A DNA stretch of 46,004 nt from Pseudonocardia acidicola (GCF_012911935.1 NZ_JAAXLA010000055.1:1-46004), one strand, 5' to 3'. Positions 26,976-36,679 are shown, numbered from the stretch's first letter. Translations and numbers: made by a program. Notes: a model not told the origin generated them from the letters alone.

Positions 26976-29900
26976 TCAGGCGACTCCCGGCTCCTCGACG
27001 GGCAGGACCGTGACGACCCGGTCGAGCCCGGCGAGGACGAGGATCCGCCGCGCCGAGCTGCCGGACGGGGTGACCACGGTGAGATCGTTGCCGGCGGCGC
27101 GGGCCCGCTGCGCGACCTCCGACAGCAGCGCGATCCCCGCACTGCTGACGTAGCAGTCGGCCGCGAGCGTGAGTGTGATCGGCTGGGCCTGCCCGAGCTG
27201 GTCGAGCAGCTCGGACCGGACCGTCGCCACCCCCGCCAGGTCCAGGTCGCCGTCGATGTGCAGCCGGACGGTGTGCTCGTCGGCCCAGCGGCGCAGCCGC
27301 GTCGGCCCCGGCGCCAGGTCGCCGTCCTCACCGGACGGACCACCGAGCACACCTCCGGGCAGCGTCGGCGGCTGCTCCAGCGGGACCGGCGGCAGCCGGA
27401 AGCGCACTACCGTGCCGTCCTCACCGGGCACGACATCGACGTCCTGGGTCAGCTCCCGGATCAGCGCGAGCCCGCGACCGCGGTAGCCGGGGTCGGCGGG
27501 CGGCGGCCGCCACCGGCCGGTGTCGGCGACCCGGGCGATCACCGACCCGTCGGACTGCAGATCCAGGGCGATGTCGACCTCGCCGGGCGTGGTCGCGCGA
27601 TAGGCGTGTTCGACGGCGTTCGTCACGGCCTCGCCGAGGGCCAGCTGCAGGTCGGTGAGGGCGTCCTCGCCCAATCCCGCCTGGGCGCACCAGGTCGAGA
27701 CGGTGCGGCGCAGCGGGGCCAGCCGCTCGGCGTCGGCCGGCGGGTGCAGCCGCAACGGCGGCGGCAGCAGCCGAGCCATCACCAGCGCCGTGTCGTCCGG
27801 GGCGGACCGACCGGCCGCCATCCGGTCCAGCAGCGCGTCCGCGGTGTCCTCCGGCCGGCCGTGGGCCAGCGCCCCGAACGCGTCGATGAGCCGGTCGAGC
27901 CCGTCATCGATCACCTCGGTGCGCCGCTCGAACAGCCCGTCGGAGCACAGCAGGATCGTCGAGCCGGGCTCGATCCGGTCCACGGCCTCGACGAACGGCG
28001 GCCGCCCGGCCACGCCGAGCGGGGTGCCCCGGCCCTGCATGAGCAGCCGGACGCCGTCAGGGCCGGCGACCAGGGGCGGCGGATGCCCGGCGCAGGCGTA
28101 ACGCAGTTCCCCGGTTTCGCAGTCGACGACCGCGCAGGCCACCGTGCTGGCCATCGCACCGTCGATGCGCAGCGCGAACAGGTCCAGCTGCTCGAGCGCG
28201 GCGGCCGGGGACTGCCCGTTGACCAGGTTCGCGGCCAGCGCGCTGCGCAGCTGGCCCATCACCGCCGCGGCCGACGGGCCGCGGCCCACGACATCGCCGA
28301 CGACCAACGCCACCTGGCCGTCGGCGAGCTCGAGCACGTCGAACCAGTCCCCGCCGGCCTCGGTTCCCTCCGTGCCCGGCAGGTACCGGGTGGCCAGCGC
28401 GAGCCGGTCGAGGTCGGGCATCCGCTGCGGGAGCAGGCTGCGCTGCAGGGTGACCGCGACCTCGTGCTCGGCCTGGTGCAGCCGGGCCCGCATCACGGCC
28501 TGCGCGCACTGACTCGCCAGGGTGAGCACGAAGCTGCGCCGTTCCGGGCTGAACAGTGGCCGCCCTGCGAACCTGAAGCCGAGCGCACCGATGGGCCGGC
28601 CACCGACCAGCAGCGGCACCGCGGTGTGCACCGGGTACGCCCCACCCGACTCCGGGGGGCCCGGCGCCGCCTGCCAGACCGGCTCGCCGGAGCGAACCGC
28701 GCGGGCCAGCGGATGCGCGGCGTCCGCGAACGACTCCGGCAGGTCGGTGCTCCCGGCCGCCCAGCCCTCCGCGGCCAGCGGGTACAGCGCACCGCCGTCG
28801 CCGGCCAGCAGCACGACGACCGCTTCGGCCTCCACCGCGGACAGCCCGTGCGCGACGATCACCGCGGCGACCGAGTCCAGGTCGGTGGCCCGCGACAGCG
28901 ACGTTGCCACCGCCCCCAGCCGCTCGGCGACCCGGCGCCCCTCGGTCTCGGCGACCAGCAGATACGAGCGGTCCAGCGCCTGCGCGGCGAGCTCGGCCAC
29001 GGCGACCGCGGCCTCCCGGTCGCTGGCCGAGATCGTTCGTGCCTCGCGGAAGGCCACCCCGAGCACACCCAGGCAGCGCTCGCCGACCATCAGCGGCAGC
29101 AGCCCGAGCGCAGCGAGGGCCATCGGGGAGACCGACGTCTCCAGGTCCGGGAAGCGGTGCCGCCACTCGCCGGCGTTCTCGAACCACAGCGCCGTCCGGG
29201 TACGCACCACGTCCCGCGCCGGACGCGACACGTCGAGCGAGACCGACGACCAGCTGCGCTGCGCGGACAGGCTCCAGCCCTGCCCGGTCAGCACCTCCAG
29301 CGAGCCGTCCCGCAGCTCCCAGACCCCCACGATCGGCGCGTCGAGCAGCGTGACGAGGTGCTGCGCCGCGATCCGGGCCACCTCGTTGGGCGTGGCGGCG
29401 GCCGACATCTCGGCCGTCGCCCGGTGCAGCATCCCGAGCCGCTGCGCCGCTGCCCGCTCCAGCTCCAGCAGCCGGGTGTTGTCCAGCGCCACCCCCGCCC
29501 GCCGGGCGATCTCGGCGACCAGCTCGAGGTCCTCGTCGTTGTAGGGCGGGGAGCCCGTGGTCCGGGCGAGCAGTACCACCCCGAGCAGCCCGCCGCGGGC
29601 GACCAGCGGGGCGGCGACCATCGAGTGCGCGTCCAGCCTCTGCCACGACGCGTGTTGCCCGGGATCCGAGCCGGTCAGGGTCGCGGTCAGCTCGGCGAGG
29701 CCGAACAGCCGCGCCTCCCGGGTCTGCATGACCTGTCCCCGCAGCTCGGAGGCACCGTCCAGCCGCCAGAGCACGGATTCGAGAGCCGGGTCGACGGCCG
29801 CGACGGCTCGCAGCACGAGGTCCTCTTCGGAGGCGCCGTCATGGACGCGGACCATGTCGGCGAGGCCCTCGGCCACGAGCAACCGGGCCAGCGCCCGCAA

Positions 29901-32540
29901 CCGGCCGTCGGCGGTCAGCTCGGCGTCGAGGGCGTCGCCCAGCCCGGCGTAGATGCGGTGCCGGCGCTGCTCGCGGTGCCGCGCGTCGATGTCCAGGCAG
30001 CCACCGACGTAACCCGCGGGCCGATCCCCGCCGCCCACCGGGGCGCCACGGTCGAGCACCCAGCGGTAGCGGCCGTCGCGGCTGCGCAACCGGTACTCGA
30101 CCTCGAAGGGCGCACCCCGCCGGGCCGCCGCCGCGGTGACCGTGTGGTAGCGGTCCCGGTCCTCGGGGTGGATCCGGTCCCGCCAGTCGGTGCCCAACTC
30201 GGCGGCCGGATCGGTGACGCCGGTGAAGTCCAGCCAGCCCCGGTTGACGAACACGCGGTGCCCGCCGGCGTCGTCCACCCAGATCAGCGCCGGGGTGGAG
30301 TCGGCCATCGCGCGGAACCGCAGCTCGGCGGCCCGCCGGGTGCGCCCGAGTTGCAGGTGGTTGGCCACCCGGGCCAGCAGCTCGCGCGCGGAGAACGGCT
30401 TGACCAGGTAGTCGTCCGCGCCGGCGGCCAGCCCCTCGACCGCGGCCTCCTCCCCGGCCCGGGCGGAGAGCAGCACCACCGGCAGGCCCGCGGTGCGGGC
30501 GTCGGTGCGCAGCGCACGGAGCAGCCCGATGCCGTCCAGCCCCGGCATCATCACGTCGGCCACGACGAGATCGGGCGGGTCGGCGAGGGCGGCCTCCAGG
30601 GCCTGGGTGCCGCTGGCCACCGTCTGCACCGTCCAGTGCTGGGACAGCAGCCGCTCCAGGTAGTCGCGCATGTCGGGGTTGTCGTCGGCGACGAGCACAC
30701 GGTCGCGGTGCCCGGGTCCGTCCGGCAGCGGCGTCGTCCCGGCCGGATCGAGCGGCAGGTCGGGATCGCCGGGCATCCAGCGCAGTGCCTCGGCCAGGAA
30801 CGGCTCGACCCCGGCGGCGGGCCGCACGGCCGGTGCCGCATTCGCCGAGCCCATGGCCTCCACGGGCAGGTGCGCGATGCCCATCGGCAACCGCACGGTG
30901 AAGGTGCTGCCGACGTCCGGGGTGCTCGTCACCTCCACGGTGCCGCCGTGCAGCTCGACGAGCTGGCGGACCAGGGTGAGGCCGATGCCGCTGCCCTCGT
31001 GGGAACGCGCCCGGGCGCCGCGGACCCGGTGGAACCGCTCGAACAGCCGCGGCAGGTCCTCGGCCGGGATCCCGGTGCCGGTGTCGGCCATCCGCAGCAC
31101 GGCCTGCTCGCCCTCGGTCCGCAGGCTCACGGTGATGCCGCCGGTGAAGGTGAATTTCACGGCGTTGCTGAGCAGGTTGAGAACGATCTTCTCCCACATG
31201 TCGCGGTCGACCCAGACCGGACGCGTCGAAGGTGGACAGTCGACGTCGAGGCGCAGCCCGGCACGCTCGGTGGCCGAGCGGAACAGCCCGGCCAGCTCCG
31301 CGGTGGCCGACCCCAGATCGACGGGCACGAACGTGGTCTCGGTCCGGCCCGCCTCCAGCTGCGAGACGTCGAGCAGGCTGTTGACCAGCTTGAGCATGCG
31401 CTGCGCATTGCGGTGCGCGACCTCGAGGTCGGCCCGCACGTCCGGGGCGGCGGTGGTACGCAGCTGCTCCAGCGGGCCGAGGATCAGCGCCAGCGGGGTC
31501 CGGAACTCGTGGCTGACCCCGGTGAAGAACTCGGTCTTGGCCCGGTCCAGCGCCGCGAGCGTCTCGGCCCGTCGGCGTTCGGCATCGTGTGCGCGGGCCG
31601 CGGACACGGCGGTGCCGATGTGCCCGACCACCAGCCGCAGGAACGCCCGGTAGTCCTCGTCGACACGAAGCCACGGTGGCACGCCGAGCACCAGCGGGGC
31701 GGAGGGCCAGCCGTCGCCGCCCGGCAGCACCGCGACGGCGATCTGCCGCACCGGGTGCTCCGTACGCGCGGCGGGCATCTCCGGCGGGGCGTCGATGATG
31801 TCCGGCGCGGCGCCGGCCTGCGGCGGAACGAACCCCTCCGGGGACTCCGCGAGCCCGGCGGAGGCGACCAGTCGGAGCGCCCCGTCGTCGGGCCCGCCGA
31901 CCGCACCGGCGTAGGTGTAGAGCAGCGCGCACGGCACGTCGGGCCGGGCGTTCTCGAGCACCGCGCCGACCTCGCGCAGCGCTTCCTCGACCGACCGCAC
32001 CTCGTGGGCGATCCCGGCCAACCGCCCCAGCAGCCGCAGCCGCCGCTCGCCGACGACCTGGCCGGTCGTCTCGCTCGTCACGTTGAGGATGCCGAGGACA
32101 CGCCCGTCCGGTCCCCGGATCGGGCCGTAGGAGTAGCGCCAGTAGGTCTCCTCGGGGAACCCGTTGCGGTGCATGACCAGGAGGTCGTCGTCCCGGAAGA
32201 CCGGCTCACCGGTGGTGTACACCTGCGCCAGCAACGGGCCGATCGTGTCCCAGATCTCCGGCCAGACCTGCTCGCACGGCTGCCCGAATCCGGCCGGGTG
32301 CTTGGTCCCCGCACCGGCGACGAACGCGTCGTTGTAGAGGAACGCGAACTCGGGGCCCCAGCACAGGACCAGGGGGTGCCGCGAGCCGAGCATGATGTCG
32401 ACGGCGGTACGCAGCTCGGTGGGCCACTGCTCGATCGGTCCGAGAGCTGTCCCCGACCAGTCCGTCTCGGCGATCAGCCGGCGGATCGAACCGGCCGGCC
32501 CTTGAGCGTCCACTGCCGCAGTCGGTCCACTCAACGGCAT
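26976..32540 (-). CDS. giant hybrid sensor kinase - SpoIIE phosphatase - RsbW-like - STAS fusion
   Basis: An 1854-aa soluble protein; the ATG at 32540 follows AGGAGTGAGG. Modules in order: PAS-like (about 20-165), GAF (170-320), HisKA with His344 in SHEFRTPL, HATPase with N-box Asn459 and DTGTGIP, and a receiver (613-730) with Asp662, Asp619/620 and Lys714. Then come PAS/PAC (740-855), three GAF-like regions (860-1025, 1030-1195, 1205-1350), a SpoIIE/PP2C phosphatase (1355-1592; Asp1398, Asp1416, Asp1534, Asp1583), an RsbW-type HATPase (1600-1715; Glu1637, Asn1641) and STAS (1750-1850; VSSAGIALL). It joins a two-component phosphorelay to a complete partner-switching set. No membrane segment is seen. 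Confidence 0.92.
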   Translation of the reverse strand: MPLSGPTAAVDAQGPAGSIRRLIAETDWSGTALGPIEQWPTELRTAVDIMLGSRHPLVLCWGPEFAFLYNDAFVAGAGTKHPAGFGQPCEQVWPEIWDTIGPLLAQVYTTGEPVFRDDDLLVMHRNGFPEETYWRYSYGPIRGPDGRVLGILNVTSETTGQVVGERRLRLLGRLAGIAHEVRSVEEALREVGAVLENARPDVPCALLYTYAGAVGGPDDGALRLVASAGLAESPEGFVPPQAGAAPDIIDAPPEMPAARTEHPVRQIAVAVLPGGDGWPSAPLVLGVPPWLRVDEDYRAFLRLVVGHIGTAVSAARAHDAERRRAETLAALDRAKTEFFTGVSHEFRTPLALILGPLEQLRTTAAPDVRADLEVAHRNAQRMLKLVNSLLDVSQLEAGRTETTFVPVDLGSATAELAGLFRSATERAGLRLDVDCPPSTRPVWVDRDMWEKIVLNLLSNAVKFTFTGGITVSLRTEGEQAVLRMADTGTGIPAEDLPRLFERFHRVRGARARSHEGSGIGLTLVRQLVELHGGTVEVTSTPDVGSTFTVRLPMGIAHLPVEAMGSANAAPAVRPAAGVEPFLAEALRWMPGDPDLPLDPAGTTPLPDGPGHRDRVLVADDNPDMRDYLERLLSQHWTVQTVASGTQALEAALADPPDLVVADVMMPGLDGIGLLRALRTDARTAGLPVVLLSARAGEEAAVEGLAAGADDYLVKPFSARELLARVANHLQLGRTRRAAELRFRAMADSTPALIWVDDAGGHRVFVNRGWLDFTGVTDPAAELGTDWRDRIHPEDRDRYHTVTAAAARRGAPFEVEYRLRSRDGRYRWVLDRGAPVGGGDRPAGYVGGCLDIDARHREQRRHRIYAGLGDALDAELTADGRLRALARLLVAEGLADMVRVHDGASEEDLVLRAVAAVDPALESVLWRLDGASELRGQVMQTREARLFGLAELTATLTGSDPGQHASWQRLDAHSMVAAPLVARGGLLGVVLLARTTGSPPYNDEDLELVAEIARRAGVALDNTRLLELERAAAQRLGMLHRATAEMSAAATPNEVARIAAQHLVTLLDAPIVGVWELRDGSLEVLTGQGWSLSAQRSWSSVSLDVSRPARDVVRTRTALWFENAGEWRHRFPDLETSVSPMALAALGLLPLMVGERCLGVLGVAFREARTISASDREAAVAVAELAAQALDRSYLLVAETEGRRVAERLGAVATSLSRATDLDSVAAVIVAHGLSAVEAEAVVVLLAGDGGALYPLAAEGWAAGSTDLPESFADAAHPLARAVRSGEPVWQAAPGPPESGGAYPVHTAVPLLVGGRPIGALGFRFAGRPLFSPERRSFVLTLASQCAQAVMRARLHQAEHEVAVTLQRSLLPQRMPDLDRLALATRYLPGTEGTEAGGDWFDVLELADGQVALVVGDVVGRGPSAAAVMGQLRSALAANLVNGQSPAAALEQLDLFALRIDGAMASTVACAVVDCETGELRYACAGHPPPLVAGPDGVRLLMQGRGTPLGVAGRPPFVEAVDRIEPGSTILLCSDGLFERRTEVIDDGLDRLIDAFGALAHGRPEDTADALLDRMAAGRSAPDDTALVMARLLPPPLRLHPPADAERLAPLRRTVSTWCAQAGLGEDALTDLQLALGEAVTNAVEHAYRATTPGEVDIALDLQSDGSVIARVADTGRWRPPPADPGYRGRGLALIRELTQDVDVVPGEDGTVVRFRLPPVPLEQPPTLPGGVLGGPSGEDGDLAPGPTRLRRWADEHTVRLHIDGDLDLAGVATVRSELLDQLGQAQPITLTLAADCYVSSAGIALLSEVAQRARAAGNDLTVVTPSGSSARRILVLAGLDRVVTVLPVEEPGVA

Positions 32541-32672
32541 CCTCACTCCTGCGTACCCGTCAAGCGCCAGCGTGCCAGTTCCCGATCCGCCCGGCACGTC
32601 GTGGGCCGCCCGGGCCGCCGGCGACCCGTCCCGCCTGTTCCGCGGCTGCGGCGGTTCGGCCAGGATGGCGCC

Positions 32673-33377
32673 GTGGCGATCCTGCTCGACGACGGCAGCT
32701 GGCAGATCCGGGGGCGCCGCATCGGCTTCCCGGTCCGGATCACCGATGCAGCGGTGGCGTGCGCAACGTACCTCGTCCGGGCCGATCGGGCGCGCCGACT
32801 GATCGGCGGCACCGGTCTGGAGCTGGTCTCGGTCGCCGGCCGGACGCCGCTGTTCCTCGTCTTCATCGACTACAAGATCAATGATCTCCGGGACTACGAC
32901 GAGGTCGGCGTCGCGCTGCTCGCCCGGCACCGCGGCCGCACCGGCCCCTACATCCACCAGCTCCCGGTGACCCAGACCTTCACGATGGAGACGGGACGCG
33001 CCCTATGGGGACTGCCCAAGTGGCTGGGTCGTGCCGAGCTCGACATCGCCGGCCGGCACGCCGACTGCCACCTCGCCGAGGACGACAGGCACGTGCTGAG
33101 CGCGTCGCTGAGCACGCTCCCCGGGCGGCTGCCCTTCACCGTGCCCGGTTCCCTGACCGCGCTCGCCCCGCGCGGGGACACGGTGCTGCACAGCGGGGTG
33201 CGGCTGCGGGCCCGCGGGACGCGGCTCGGGTTCGGCGCCGCGCGCGTCGTGCTGGGCAGCGGGCACCCGATGGCCGACGAGCTGCGCGCCATCGGCCTTC
33301 CCCGCCGCCCGTTGGTCACGACGATCGTCGACCACGTCGCCTTCGACATGGATCCCGCAACCGCGACCCCCCGCTGA
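32673..33377 (+). CDS. acetoacetate decarboxylase-like protein
   Basis: A 234-aa member of the acetoacetate decarboxylase (ADC) superfamily. The core TFTMETGRALWGLPKWLGRA carries the conserved Glu and the Schiff-base-type Lys116 in the place of the family's PKK; the second Lys is Trp here (PKW), so classical decarboxylase activity is uncertain. Many ADC-fold relatives act as aldolase-dehydratases or are uncharacterised. The GTG at 32673 is my choice, as no good ATG precedes residue 1; an upstream extension overlaps the divergent sensor gene's 5' region. It starts 132 bp from that gene's start. Confidence 0.72.
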   Translation: MAILLDDGSWQIRGRRIGFPVRITDAAVACATYLVRADRARRLIGGTGLELVSVAGRTPLFLVFIDYKINDLRDYDEVGVALLARHRGRTGPYIHQLPVTQTFTMETGRALWGLPKWLGRAELDIAGRHADCHLAEDDRHVLSASLSTLPGRLPFTVPGSLTALAPRGDTVLHSGVRLRARGTRLGFGAARVVLGSGHPMADELRAIGLPRRPLVTTIVDHVAFDMDPATATPR

Positions 33378-33400
33378 GCTACCGGCCTGCCGGCGTGGGC

Positions 33401-34243
33401 TCAGCGGTGGGCCGTCAGCCAGTCGCGCAGGTCGGTCAGGGGGCGCTCACGCTCCGGCTCGTTGTAGATCTCGTGCCAGAGACCGTCGTACCAGCGCACG
33501 GTCTGGTCCGGAGAGCCGCTCGTCGACTCCAGCAGCCGGCTGCCGGCGGGCTCGGTGAGCACGTCGGCGGTGCCGTGCTGGAGCAGCAGTGGCAGCCGCA
33601 GCGCCCGGGCCCGCTCGGGCAGCAGGTCGAACTGCGCGAACAGCGCGGAGGACAGGCCCAGGGTCGGGTTGCCGTCGTAGACGAGCGCATCGGCCCGGTA
33701 CGCGGCGACGACGGCCGGGTCCTTACTGATCTTCGTGCCGTCGATCCCGGCCGGGCGCAGCGTCGGGGCGACCCGCGCCAGCAGCTTCAGCACCGGCACG
33801 GCGGCCTTCGGGACCGCGTTGCTGGCCAGCGCAGGCGCCGACAGCACGAGGCCGCGCAGGTCGTCCTGGTGGTCGAGCGCGTAGGCCAGCGCGATCTGGC
33901 CGCCCATGCTGTGTCCGAGCAGGAACACCGGCAGGCCCTCGTGCCGGGCGACGACGTGCCGGCGGAAGGTGTCGTAGTCGGTGAGGAAGTCGGTGTAGCG
34001 GGCCAGGTGCGCGCGGCGGCCGCCCGAGCGGCCGTGCCCACGGTGGTCCACCCCGTAGACGGCCCAGCCGTCGGGGACCAGCGTCTCGACGACGTTGCCG
34101 TAGCGCCCGGAGTGCTCGCCGAGGCCGTGGCAGACCAGCAGCACCCCGGTCGGCGCCACGCCGTTGCCGGGCAGCCAGCCCTGCCAGAACAGCTCGATCC
34201 CGCCGACCCCGGCCAGCCGCCCTTCGACCTGCTGCGTTCCCAT
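33401..34243 (-). CDS. alpha/beta hydrolase (monoacylglycerol lipase-like)
   Basis: A 280-aa serine hydrolase. Oxyanion region VCHGLGEHSGRY, nucleophile elbow GHSMGG, acid in HGTADVLT and the catalytic His in WHEIYNEPER, together with GVDHRGHGRSGG, mark the lysophospholipase/monoacylglycerol lipase group (Hydrolase_4). There is no signal peptide, so it is cytoplasmic. The start at 34243 (ATG) was chosen over a GTG two codons upstream. It converges with the ADC-like gene (23-bp gap). Confidence 0.9.
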   Translation of the reverse strand: MGTQQVEGRLAGVGGIELFWQGWLPGNGVAPTGVLLVCHGLGEHSGRYGNVVETLVPDGWAVYGVDHRGHGRSGGRRAHLARYTDFLTDYDTFRRHVVARHEGLPVFLLGHSMGGQIALAYALDHQDDLRGLVLSAPALASNAVPKAAVPVLKLLARVAPTLRPAGIDGTKISKDPAVVAAYRADALVYDGNPTLGLSSALFAQFDLLPERARALRLPLLLQHGTADVLTEPAGSRLLESTSGSPDQTVRWYDGLWHEIYNEPERERPLTDLRDWLTAHR

Positions 34244-34387
34244 GCCCACCCCGTCCGTCGGCCCGTTCGTCCGCGGGAACCTATCCGGTCGGGCGCGGCC
34301 GGCGATCAGGCTGAACCGGGTCGTTCTGCCGGGACCCGCGACCGGTGCCCGGACCCCCGCGCCCTGGGCCGCAGCCCGCTCTCGGAT

Positions 34388-36250
34388 TCAGACCGGGCGG
34401 ACGGCGTCGCGGAACCGGCCGCCGGGGGTGTCATCCAGCCCCGTCACCCGCACGACCACGACGTCGTGCTCCACCTCGGCCTGTTCCGGGACCCGGACGA
34501 CCGCCGCGACCGGGTCGTGCCGCGGTGCGGCGACGGCCAGGGTGTACTCCCCGGTCGCGAGATCACTGATCCGGTACCGGCCGGCCGGTCCGGTGTGGAC
34601 GCTCCCGACGACCTCACCGTCCTGCAGCAGCGTGACGGTGGCGCCCTCCACGGGGGCGGCGTCCCGGCCCCGCACCACACCGGCAACCGAACCGGAGCGG
34701 ATGAGGAGCACCTCGACCTCCAGCGGCTCACCGTGGACCGTGACGGCGACCGCGCCCGGCTGGTGGTCGGGCGCCGAGGAGACCAGCACGTAGCTGCCGG
34801 GTCGCGGAGCGAGCACGACGCCACGACCGTCCACGTCGGCGACGCCGTTGCCGGCCTCGCGGCCACGACCGTCGAGCAGGGCCACCGCGGCGTCCGGGAC
34901 GGGCAGGGCATCACGGCAGACGATGCGGAACCGGACGGGCTGGGCATCCTCGGCCGGCTCGTCGAGCTCGGCCTCCGAAGGGGTGGCGGCGGCCAGCGAG
35001 ACGACCGAGGCCGCGCCGGGGCGCGGGTTCGGGTCGGCGAATCCGAGAGTCCGCAGCAGCGAGAGGTCGACGGCGTCCTGCTGGGCCTCGCGGGCCGCGG
35101 CGCGGGCGGCGGCGCGCTCGTGCGGGGTGAGGCGGGCCCGCGGGCCTCCGGCGGCGCCCGAGGGCGACGCGGCGCCGCCCGGCGCGGTGGCGGCAGGCGC
35201 CGTGGCGGTCGGCTCCGGCGCGGTGGTCGGCTCCGGCGCGGTGGTCGGCTCCGGGACGGCGCCGTCGGCGCGTCCGGGGGCGTTCGGCGCAGGGTCAGCC
35301 GCCGGTGCGTCGGGAGCGGGCAGGCTCACGGGTGGTACGACGGCGAGCCCGAAGGGTGGCGTCGGATCCGGCGGGGTGGACGGGGCGGCGGGCCCGTTGT
35401 CCTCGCCGGCGTCGATGTCGGCCCAGTCGGTGAACCGGGACCAGTCGTCGGTGGCCGGCTCGGCTGCCGCAGACGTGGGCAGTGCGGTCTCCTCGGCCTC
35501 CGCCACTGCGCCGGCGGGCTCGTCGCCAGCTGCGGCAGCCACGGCGGCCACGGCTGCCGCGGGCACGACCGGGCCGACTGCCGCGGGCGCGGTACGGGTG
35601 GCTGCCTCGTGGGCCGCGGCGGTGTCCGGCTCCTCGGCGTCGAGGACGGCAGGCGTCCGGGCAGCGGCCGGCGCAACGGCAAGCTCCTGCGCGGTGCGCG
35701 CCGGAGGCTCGGCGGGCTCGGGCAGCACGCTGAATGCGACCGGCGGGGGCGGCGCGGCGGCCCGGGGCACCACCCGTGCCATCACCGCGGGCGGGACCGG
35801 CGGGGCGCTCGTCGGCAGCGTCAGGCTCCCGTCGGGCACCCGGCCCCACGGTGGGCCGATCGACGTCGCATCCCGGGGGGCCTGCACCGCAACCGGTTCG
35901 GCGGGCGCCACGGGCTCCGGCGGCGCCGGCTCGTCGGCGGCCTCGGCGATCGGGGTCTGTTCGTCGGCGGCGGCGCGCACCGGCTTCGCGGCAGGCTCGA
36001 CCTCGGTGGCCGGCTTCTCGGCGGTCGCGGGCTCGTCGGCCCCGGGCTCGACCGGAGCTGCGGCGACGGGTGTCTGGGGCTGCGCAGCGGCGGCCCGGCT
36101 CTGCACGAGCTCGGCGACCGTCCGCGGCCGGCCCGGATCGGCGACGGCTGTGTTCGCAACGCGGCGCGTACGCAGTACCAGGACCAGGACCAGGAGACCG
36201 ACGATCACCAGGAGGCCGAGGATCAGTCCGATCAGGCCCATCGCTTTCAT
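34388..36250 (-). CDS. membrane-anchored Pro/Ala-rich protein with carboxypeptidase-regulatory-like repeats
   Basis: A 620-aa protein from the ATG at 36250 (GGAGAG upstream). One N-terminal membrane helix (MGLIGLILGLLVIVGLLVLV) is followed directly by RTRR, so the positive-inside rule places the long remainder in the cytoplasm. Residues about 40-420 are low-complexity Ala/Pro/Glu, including a tandem hexapeptide PEPTTA. The C-terminal 190 residues hold two beta-sandwich units of the CarboxypepD_reg type (PVPDAAVALLDGRGREAGNG; GSVAGVVRGRDAAPVEGATV), usually extracellular. I do not know the function. It could be a scaffold or envelope-linked protein. Confidence 0.65.
   Translation of the reverse strand: MKAMGLIGLILGLLVIVGLLVLVLVLRTRRVANTAVADPGRPRTVAELVQSRAAAAQPQTPVAAAPVEPGADEPATAEKPATEVEPAAKPVRAAADEQTPIAEAADEPAPPEPVAPAEPVAVQAPRDATSIGPPWGRVPDGSLTLPTSAPPVPPAVMARVVPRAAAPPPPVAFSVLPEPAEPPARTAQELAVAPAAARTPAVLDAEEPDTAAAHEAATRTAPAAVGPVVPAAAVAAVAAAAGDEPAGAVAEAEETALPTSAAAEPATDDWSRFTDWADIDAGEDNGPAAPSTPPDPTPPFGLAVVPPVSLPAPDAPAADPAPNAPGRADGAVPEPTTAPEPTTAPEPTATAPAATAPGGAASPSGAAGGPRARLTPHERAAARAAAREAQQDAVDLSLLRTLGFADPNPRPGAASVVSLAAATPSEAELDEPAEDAQPVRFRIVCRDALPVPDAAVALLDGRGREAGNGVADVDGRGVVLAPRPGSYVLVSSAPDHQPGAVAVTVHGEPLEVEVLLIRSGSVAGVVRGRDAAPVEGATVTLLQDGEVVGSVHTGPAGRYRISDLATGEYTLAVAAPRHDPVAAVVRVPEQAEVEHDVVVVRVTGLDDTPGGRFRDAVRPV
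35207..35254. repeat. 18-bp tandem repeat inside the Pro/Ala-rich gene
   Basis: Two perfect copies of an 18-bp unit (35207-35224, 35225-35242) and a partial third (to 35254) encode the repeated hexapeptide PEPTTA. Such in-frame repeats commonly vary in number between strains. Confidence 0.85.
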
Positions 36251-36679
36251 CGCCGGTCTCTCCTCGCCACAGGATCCTGAGATCTCAGCGTGCGGCGTTC
36301 GGCGGGATCCGGAGGGAGCGGCCGCGAGGACGGCGCGGATATCCGGTTCTCGCTGCTGCCGGGGCACGCCGGGCCGCGGTGGCCCGCCCGGAAAACGTTA
36401 GCATCCGTCGTTCACCGTCACCGGGCGCGTGATCATCCTCGGCCACATCGGACTCCTCGGCATCGCCGCAGCTCACGGTCGTTCCGTCGCCGTGGACAGA
36501 CCTGTTCGGAGCCGCTCCGGCATGGCCTCGTGGCCCTGCTGCGACACGCCGGAGGGCGCCACGCCGATTTCGGCGACCGGTAACACGACGGTCACGGCAT
36601 GCCCCGGCGCGTCGCCGCGACGCCGGGATTCGGCTCGGGCAGGCTGCCGTGGCACGCCCTCCCAGCGAAGGAGACCGTC
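36251..36679. other. divergent intergenic region
   Basis: No gene is supported; open frames here lack motifs. A perfect 12-bp palindrome, CTGAGATCTCAG (36277-36288), sits 27 bp upstream of the start at 36250 and is a candidate operator. An AT-richer patch near 36396-36405 (AACGTTAGCAT) may hold promoter elements. Confidence 0.4.

Noticed and set aside
26940..33377. Plus-strand open frame of more than 2100 codons opposite the giant sensor gene
   Set aside because: Its translation is Arg/Gly/Pro/His-rich with no motif and mirrors the codon positions of the minus-strand gene. Only the last 234 codons (from 32673) read as a real ADC-like protein.
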